Part shown: positions 6,032 through 10,631 of the stretch, piece by piece
How positions within the stretch are numbered: the stretch's first letter is position 1
How the letters are laid out: each line of letters opens with the position of its first letter
Origin: Deltaproteobacteria bacterium
GTDB lineage: Bacteria; Desulfobacterota; Desulfarculia; Adiutricales; Adiutricaceae
DNA: 10,631 nt
Assembly (NCBI GenBank): GCA_031279155.1
Contig: JAITJB010000212.1
Span: forward strand, 1-10,631
Direction: 5' to 3'
Position numbers and translations under genes: made by a program
The notes under the pieces: model-generated
The model's database searches: none
Seen by the model: only the letters and a program-made list of their open reading frames with translations
What the model was told of the DNA's origin: nothing

Positions 6032-6991
6032 TTGACTACCTCAAATTTCACTAACAAGGTCGGTCAAGTGGCCGGGCAAACGCCCGGGCCAATGCACGAT
6101 CAAGCGCTCGGTCAAATGTCTGGGCCAATGCAAGATCAAGCAGTCGGTCAACTGTCCGTACAAATGCACGATCAAGTGGCCGGGCAAATGTCTGGGCAAA
6201 TGCCCGTACAAATGCACGATCAAGCGGTCGGTCAAATGTCTGGTCAACTGCCCGTACAAATGCAAGATCAAACAGTCGATCAAACGCCCGGGCAATTGCA
6301 CGATCAAGCGCTCGGGCAAACGCCCGGTCAAATGCCCGATAATATACCTAACGATGCTTCTATTGTTCAAGACCATCAGACGTTAGATTTTGATTGTGCT
6401 TTCGGCCCAAAGATCGCTAACTTTCTCTTTGAGGCCGCTTCTCTTAAGAGGACGCCTAGGACGGGCTATCAATTTTTAGGACGCGGCCATGAAAACGTAG
6501 CTGAGCACAGTTTTGGCGCAGTGGTCATGGCCTACGCCTTAGCTAAAATTGTAGGAAAAGTCGATCCTTTAAAACTATTGATCATGACCTTATTTCATGA
6601 CTTAGGCGAAGCTCGCTGCGGCGATCTCAACTACGTAAACAAGCGCTACGTAACGGCCCACGAAGAAGAGGCCTTTAGCGACGCCATAAAAGATCTACCT
6701 TTCCAAGAAGAACTTTCTTCTATCCGCCAGGAGTGGTGTTTAGGTCAGAGCTTGGAAGCCCAATTGGGGGCCGACGCCGACCAGCTTGACATGATGCTGG
6801 AACTTAAAAGACTGGCTACCCACGGCTGGGCCCAGGCTGAGGAATGGCTTTTTTACGCCCAAAAAAGGCTAAAGACCGAGGCTGGAAGGCTATTAGCTCG
6901 CAGCCTTCTAAAAGCCGATCCAGATGGTTGGTGGTTCCACAAGCGCGATGAGCTTTGGGTTAACCCAACTAGGAAAGAAGATTGTGACTGA
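6032..6991 (+). CDS. HD-domain phosphohydrolase (HDDC2/YfbR-like) with an N-terminal tetrapeptide-repeat tail
   Basis: The C-terminal 200 residues form a metal-dependent HD-domain hydrolase. His159 (in NVAEHSFG), His189-Asp190 (in LFHDLGEARCGD) and an Asp in GADADQLD (248 or 250) are the expected metal ligands. The spacing and the LFHDLGEA motif point to the HDDC2/YfbR group, whose studied members remove phosphate from 5'-deoxynucleoside monophosphates; the substrate here is inferred. Family members are about 190-200 residues, so the protein (319) carries an extra N-terminal part: residues 11-102 are 23 tandem tetrapeptides of the form [GDV]-Q-x-x, Gln/Met/Gly rich and probably disordered. 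The TTG start at 6032 is supported by AGGA (6021-6024) seven bases upstream and is the only start with a ribosome site; no ATG precedes residue 21. The gene overlaps the next by 8 bases (GTGACTGA), indicating coupling. The role of the repeat tail is unknown. Confidence 0.88.
   Translation: MTTSNFTNKVGQVAGQTPGPMHDQALGQMSGPMQDQAVGQLSVQMHDQVAGQMSGQMPVQMHDQAVGQMSGQLPVQMQDQTVDQTPGQLHDQALGQTPGQMPDNIPNDASIVQDHQTLDFDCAFGPKIANFLFEAASLKRTPRTGYQFLGRGHENVAEHSFGAVVMAYALAKIVGKVDPLKLLIMTLFHDLGEARCGDLNYVNKRYVTAHEEEAFSDAIKDLPFQEELSSIRQEWCLGQSLEAQLGADADQLDMMLELKRLATHGWAQAEEWLFYAQKRLKTEAGRLLARSLLKADPDGWWFHKRDELWVNPTRKEDCD
6062..6337 (+). repeat. Coding 12-bp tandem repeat, 23 units
   Basis: Twenty-three consecutive 12-base units without a single insertion or deletion encode tetrapeptides with Gln at position 2 in 21 units (Pro in GPMH and GPMQ). 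Typical units are GGTCAAATGTCT (GQMS) and GATCAAGCGCTC (DQAL). They are arranged in a higher order: blocks beginning with DQ run for three units (36 bp) or, in two adjacent blocks in the middle, four units (48 bp), ending mostly in QMH or QMQ. This suggests block duplications after the first amplification. The opposite strand is also open throughout, which is a consequence of the period. Confidence 0.9.
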
Positions 6992-7766
6992 TTTTTCAAC
7001 CATCTTGCCCTTAAGGGCGGCTGAACCACAGCCGATTTTGGCCCGCTTCGGTCCTGACCGACAGCGGCTGGCCGTCTTTGTCATCATCGCCGCCTGGATC
7101 CATCTTTTAGCCTTTATGCTTTTTAGCTACTTAGGATTTGAGCCTTATGGAGAAATTTCCATTTTAGATGTGCCCACCGAGCGCTTTGTGGAGCTCGTCT
7201 TAGAGGTTAACGCCCCGCCAGAAGCTCCGGCACTTCCGGTAAATCCGGCGCTTCCGGAAGCTCAAGTAAGTCCTGTTGCCTCCGATGATTTAAGCCAAGA
7301 GGCCCAAGCACCGCCTAAACCCACCGAACAGGCTTTTCCGCCCATTCCACCAGGGGCCGGCCTCATTGATGGCGAAGAAATAGCAAGTAATGGCCGCCCA
7401 CCATCTAGCGATGGGACAATTAACTTAGAAGAAACGGCTCCCACTTTTAAGTCCTATAACACAACTGTTCGTTCAGCTGTGGCCAGGCACTGGATACTGC
7501 CGCCAGCGGCCAGGAGCGATTTTAGGCCTGGCCGCTTCGTAGCCGTCATGACCTTAGATCGCAATGGTCAGGTGGTGGTTATCGTGGTCGAAGAGAGTTC
7601 GGGCATCTCTTCGCTCGATCACGCGGCCATGGAAGCCTTAAGGGGCGCCGCCCCCTATCCGCCCTTTCCCCCGGAACTAGCTCAATACGATCAGTTAAAC
7701 TTCCGGCTCCATTTTGACTACCGGGCCGTCCACCGCCGCCCAGGTACTCCGCCTTCCGAACGCTAA
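6984..7766 (+). CDS. TonB/TolA-family energy-transducer protein
   Basis: An inner-membrane protein spanning the periplasm. GTG at 6984 is chosen as start: AGGAAAG (6971-6977) lies six bases upstream, and the start overlaps the stop of the HD gene. The 260 residues have a short cytoplasmic part (1-28), one membrane helix (about 29-50, LAVFVIIAAWIHLLAFMLFS), a Pro/Ala/Glu-rich periplasmic linker (about 76-140), and a C-terminal TonB-type domain (about 158-246) with ARHWILP, a VAVMTLDRNGQV strand, SGISSLDHAAMEAL helix and APYPPFPPEL. This domain layout is shared by TonB and TolA, which transmit proton-motive energy to outer-membrane partners. The usual ExbB/ExbD or TolQ/TolR genes are not in the window, so which of the two roles it has cannot be told. 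Part of the linker (about 81-98) is built from tripeptides of the form x-P-x (9-bp period near 7225-7280). No terminator is evident after it. Confidence 0.88.
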   Translation: MTDFSTILPLRAAEPQPILARFGPDRQRLAVFVIIAAWIHLLAFMLFSYLGFEPYGEISILDVPTERFVELVLEVNAPPEAPALPVNPALPEAQVSPVASDDLSQEAQAPPKPTEQAFPPIPPGAGLIDGEEIASNGRPPSSDGTINLEETAPTFKSYNTTVRSAVARHWILPPAARSDFRPGRFVAVMTLDRNGQVVVIVVEESSGISSLDHAAMEALRGAAPYPPFPPELAQYDQLNFRLHFDYRAVHRRPGTPPSER

Positions 7767-7776
7767 AGCCGGACTA

Positions 7777-7806
7777 TTGACCGTTAAGCGAAAAAAATGT
7801 TAGAAT
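7777..7806 (+). promoter_or_regulatory. Strong sigma-70-type promoter for the glucan phosphorylase gene
   Basis: TTGACC (7777-7782, five of six), an 18-base spacer, and TAGAAT (7801-7806, five of six) preceded by TG and one base (7798-7800) make an extended -10 promoter. It begins about ten bases after the stop of the TonB-like gene. The start would be near 7813, leaving a leader of almost 180 bases before the ATG at 7991. Confidence 0.65.
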
Positions 7807-7932
7807 TTCTTATAAAAATTGTCCTTTTACTTATCCTGGCCAGAACACGTGACACTCTAATCAATTGGAACCAAGCAAGGCAACAAACAATAAAAATCGG
7901 TACCTTAAAAATTTATCAAATAACCGTTAAGC
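7780..7932. repeat. Ten-base direct repeat in the glgP leader region
   Basis: ACCGTTAAGC occurs at 7780-7789 and again at 7923-7932, 143 bases apart, in the only sizeable intergenic region on the right side. The first copy overlaps the -35 element (7777-7782). Two copies in 220 bases could mark a regulator site, but a single match of this length can arise by chance in such AT-rich DNA. Confidence 0.4.
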
Positions 7933-7990
7933 ATTCTTGAATTCAATATTTTTTGCGCCCAAATTTTCGCTAAAGGAGCCCAATCTATCT

Positions 7991-10528
7991 ATGAAAGCCA
8001 AACAGGAATTTAAAGTCCAGCCGAGGATCCCCGAACGGCTGGCTCCCCTCAAGCGCATGGCCTATAACATCATCTTCAGTTGGCACAGTGAGATCCGCGA
8101 TATCTTCCAGCGAATCGATCCCAAGCTCTGGGCGGCCACCGGTAATAACCCGGTCATGCTCTTGGGCTTAGTCGATCAAAAGCGCTTAGATGAGCTTGAG
8201 CACGATACCGGCTTTACCTCTCAACTCGAAGAGGTGGCTCACCGCTTTGACATTTACATCAAAAATCCCCCCAGGGAGGCCGAAAATACCTGTGTGGCCT
8301 ATTTCTCCGCCGAATTTGGTCTAACTAGTTGTCTGCCTATCTACTCCGGCGGCTTGGGCATTTTAGCTGGCGATCACCTTAAATCGGCTTCTGACGTAAA
8401 CATTCCCTTAGTGGCCGTAGGTCTTTTGTACCAAGAGGGCTACTTTCAACAGTACCTAAATAACGACGGCTGGCAGATGGAGAGATATCCGGCCAACGCC
8501 TTCGATACCTTACCGTTAGTCCAAATCGTCGATAGCGCTGGCGCGCCCATTAAAGTTTCGGTTAGGTTTAAAGACCAGACGGCCGCAATTGCCGTCTGGA
8601 AGGCCCAGGTGGGCCGGATCCCATTGTACTTACTAGATACCGATCTCGACGAAAACCCTCCGGACATCAGAGCCACCACGGCCCAGCTCTACGGAGGCGA
8701 TCGCGAGATGCGCATCCGCCAGGAAATCGTCTTAGGCATTGGCGGCGTAAGGGCTCTGAAGGCCATGGGCATTACCCCTACGGTCATCCACATGAACGAA
8801 GGCCACAGCGCCTTTTCGGCTTTAGAGCGCATCAACTTACTTCGCAAGGATAACGGCCTAAGCTTTGACGCAGCCCGTGAGGTCGTGCGCAGCTCGACCG
8901 TCTTTACCACCCATACCCCGGTCCCGGCTGGCAATGACACCTTTTCGCCAGATCTAGCCCGGGCCTATTTTGAGGACTATGCCAAAGAATTAGGTATTAG
9001 CTGGCCAGTACTTTTGGGTTATGGCCGGGTTAACCCCCGCGACGAAAGCGAGCCCTTCGGCGTAACCCCGCTGTCGCTGAGGCTATCGGCCCACGCCAAT
9101 GGAGTAAGTAAGCTCCACGGATTGGTCAGCCGCAATATTTGGCAAAATATCTGGCCCCGGACCCCGGTCCAAGATACGCCCATCGATTCCGTCACCAACG
9201 GCGTCCACATCTCAACTTGGGCCTCCCGAGAAATCGCCCGCCTCTATACGCGTTATTTGGGCCAAGATTGGAAGGAAGATCCCGATCCCGAACACATCTG
9301 GGAGTTTATCAGCCAGATCCCTCTCTCCGAACTCTGGCGGGCCCACTGCCACTGCCGGGAGCGCTTGATCGCCTTCGCTAGAAGGCGTCAATTTAGTCAG
9401 CTAAAGAGCCAGGGCGCTACGGCCGATGTCGTCCACAAGGCCATGGAACTCTTTAGCCCTGACACTTTGACCATCGGATTTGCCAGGCGCTTTGCCACCT
9501 ATAAGAGGGCCACCCTCTTATTTAGTGATCCCGATAGGCTCTCTAAAATCCTCAATAACCCTCAAAGGCCCATCCAGATCATCATCGCCGGTAAAGCCCA
9601 TCCCCAAGATAATGAAGGTAAAGCCTTTATTAAGAGTATCATCCACTTTTCTCGCGAAGAGCGTTTCCACAATAGAATCATGTTTTTGGAAAACTACAAT
9701 ATCCACCTAGCCTCCCTTTTGACCGCCGGCTGCGACGTCTGGCTCAATAACCCCCGAAGGCCCCTAGAAGCCTGCGGCACCAGCGGCATGAAGGCCTTAG
9801 CCAACGGCGTTTTAAACCTCTCAGTTCTCGACGGCTGGTGGGATGAGGGCTACGATCCCAAATACGGTTGGGCCATTGGCAGCGGCGAGGTGGACTCCAA
9901 CCAAGCTCTCCAAGACATGACCGAGAGCCAGGCTCTCTATAACCTCTTAGAGCACCAGGTGGCCCCCAACTTCTATACCCGGACCTCCGACGGCATCCCG
10001 GTCGTCTGGTGCGAGATGATGCGCAACAGCATTAAAGATCTAGTGCCCCGCTTCAGCTCCCACCGCATGGTCACCGATTACTACGAGAGGTTCTACCGCC
10101 AGTCCTCTGACCGCTATACTTATTTAAGTAACAATAACTTCCAGCCGGCCACCGAACAAGCGGCTTGGTGCAACAAGCTGATGACCAGCTGGAACGATAT
10201 TAAGGTTATAGATCTCCAAAGCGACAGTAAAGGCACTAAAACCGTCGGCCAAGAGGTCAACGTCACGGCGACCATTAGCCTAGGGGCCCTAACCCCCGAA
10301 GACGTGTCGGTGGACATCTACTACGGCACCATGGACCACCAAGGCGACTTCACTGATCGGCAAACCCTCATGATGACCCCGGCCTCTGAGACCGGGCCCG
10401 GCACCTTTGGCTTTAGGGGCCTAATAAACTGCGATCGCCCGGGCCGCTTTGGCTACACCATTAGGGTTACGCCGAGCCGGGAGAAGCTTGGCAACCCCTT
10501 TGTCTTAGGCTTAGTCACCTGGGCTTAA
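7991..10528 (+). CDS. glgP: Alpha-glucan (glycogen/maltodextrin) phosphorylase, GT35
   Basis: Releases glucose 1-phosphate from the non-reducing ends of alpha-1,4-glucans with orthophosphate, using pyridoxal phosphate, in the cytoplasm. The N-terminal part (LKRMAYNIIFSWHSEIRDIF, residues 20-39) resembles the DUF3417 region of the long bacterial and archaeal form. Conserved blocks follow: YFSAEFGLTSCLPIYSGGLG at 104-123, VIHMNEGHSAF, FTTHTPVPAGNDTF, DSVTNGVHISTW, LTIGFARRFATYKRA and AGKAHPQDNEGKAF. In EACGTSGMKALANG the PLP-binding lysine is Lys601. The sequence then reads LDGWWDEGY and GWAIG, as in the TIGR02094-type family. A C-terminal beta-rich extension ends GLVTWA. ATG at 7991 gives 845 residues, a normal length. 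AAAGGAG (7972-7978) is 12 bases upstream, a rather wide gap. The frame stays open to TTG at 7937, but those 18 codons have no ribosome site. It stands alone with its own promoter and a terminator behind it; other glycogen genes are not in the window. Confidence 0.95.
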   Translation: MKAKQEFKVQPRIPERLAPLKRMAYNIIFSWHSEIRDIFQRIDPKLWAATGNNPVMLLGLVDQKRLDELEHDTGFTSQLEEVAHRFDIYIKNPPREAENTCVAYFSAEFGLTSCLPIYSGGLGILAGDHLKSASDVNIPLVAVGLLYQEGYFQQYLNNDGWQMERYPANAFDTLPLVQIVDSAGAPIKVSVRFKDQTAAIAVWKAQVGRIPLYLLDTDLDENPPDIRATTAQLYGGDREMRIRQEIVLGIGGVRALKAMGITPTVIHMNEGHSAFSALERINLLRKDNGLSFDAAREVVRSSTVFTTHTPVPAGNDTFSPDLARAYFEDYAKELGISWPVLLGYGRVNPRDESEPFGVTPLSLRLSAHANGVSKLHGLVSRNIWQNIWPRTPVQDTPIDSVTNGVHISTWASREIARLYTRYLGQDWKEDPDPEHIWEFISQIPLSELWRAHCHCRERLIAFARRRQFSQLKSQGATADVVHKAMELFSPDTLTIGFARRFATYKRATLLFSDPDRLSKILNNPQRPIQIIIAGKAHPQDNEGKAFIKSIIHFSREERFHNRIMFLENYNIHLASLLTAGCDVWLNNPRRPLEACGTSGMKALANGVLNLSVLDGWWDEGYDPKYGWAIGSGEVDSNQALQDMTESQALYNLLEHQVAPNFYTRTSDGIPVVWCEMMRNSIKDLVPRFSSHRMVTDYYERFYRQSSDRYTYLSNNNFQPATEQAAWCNKLMTSWNDIKVIDLQSDSKGTKTVGQEVNVTATISLGALTPEDVSVDIYYGTMDHQGDFTDRQTLMMTPASETGPGTFGFRGLINCDRPGRFGYTIRVTPSREKLGNPFVLGLVTWA

Positions 10529-10545
10529 AAAGAAGAAGAAAAAAA

Positions 10546-10567
10546 ACGCCCGGGTAAACCCGGGCGT
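10546..10567. terminator. Bidirectional intrinsic terminator after glgP
   Basis: ACGCCCGGG (10546-10554) and CCCGGGCGT (10559-10567) form a perfect 9-bp GC-rich stem with a TAAA loop. On the + strand it is followed by the modest T-tract GTTGGTTTTACTT. On its left are eight A residues (10539-10546), so on the - strand the hairpin is followed by a T8 tract. It should therefore end glgP and, more strongly, a - strand gene entering from the right, which suggests a convergent neighbour. Confidence 0.85.
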
Positions 10568-10631
10568 GTTGGTTTTACTTCTAGCCAAATAGATAGCTTA
10601 AAAATATTTTTTTTTAAAAAAAATAAACACC

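Noticed and set aside
6062..6337. CRISPR-like array
   Set aside because: Units are contiguous 12-mers without spacers, and they are coding.
6041..6376. Long open frame on the - strand across the repeat of the HD gene
   Set aside because: It is the antisense of a 12-bp periodic coding repeat. The + strand has a ribosome site and runs into a complete HD domain.
9139..9710. Overlapping open frames within the glucan phosphorylase gene on both strands
   Set aside because: They lie wholly inside a highly conserved enzyme sequence in another frame and show no domain or initiation signal of their own.
1..10631. Mobile elements, phage genes, tRNA or rRNA genes
   Set aside because: No transposase, integrase, terminal inverted repeat pair, tRNA cloverleaf or rRNA sequence was recognised on either strand.

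Overview
The window carries eight protein genes, all on the + strand, plus a long low-complexity stretch and several regulatory candidates. Four genes are recognisable housekeeping functions: type II 3-dehydroquinate dehydratase (aroQ), excinuclease subunit A (uvrA), an HD-domain phosphohydrolase of the HDDC2/YfbR type, and a GT35 alpha-glucan phosphorylase of the long form with an N-terminal DUF3417-like part. A fifth is a TonB/TolA-type energy-transducer protein, so the cell has a Gram-negative envelope. A good sigma-54 (-24/-12) promoter match, CxxC-rich UvrA and the form of glucan phosphorylase fit a deltaproteobacterium (Desulfobacterota-like). This placement is an inference and not secure. 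GTG and TTG starts appear to be common here.

Layout. Positions 1-12 look like the 3' half of a terminator for a gene left of the window. Positions 13-528 contain no gene but hold a sigma-54-type promoter (212-227), small inverted repeats upstream of it, and a leader that can fold into nested stems (330-416). Two small unrecognised genes follow as an operon (529-831 and 854-1315); both proteins are highly charged and helical, and the second has the look of a small secreted or filament-type protein. Positions 1316-1809 hold no convincing gene but contain two separate tracts of 12-bp-period repeats. A third unknown gene is at 1810-2352.

An extended -10 promoter (2419-2448) precedes aroQ-uvrA, whose stop and possible GTG start overlap as GTGA. 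A promoter-like site with a strong nested dyad (5949-5993) precedes the HD gene and the TonB-like gene, which overlap by 8 bases. A very good sigma-70 promoter (7777-7806) precedes the glucan phosphorylase, which ends in front of a perfect hairpin with an A8 tract on its left. That hairpin would terminate transcription arriving from the right on the - strand as well.

The most unusual feature is a recurring 12-bp (four-codon) tandem periodicity. It occurs three times with unrelated sequences: twice between 1364 and 1711, in the same frame as the upstream 854-1315 gene but beyond its stop codon, and once as 23 tetrapeptide units fused to the N-terminus of the HD hydrolase. This suggests a lineage-specific process that makes or expands 12-mer repeats at gene ends.
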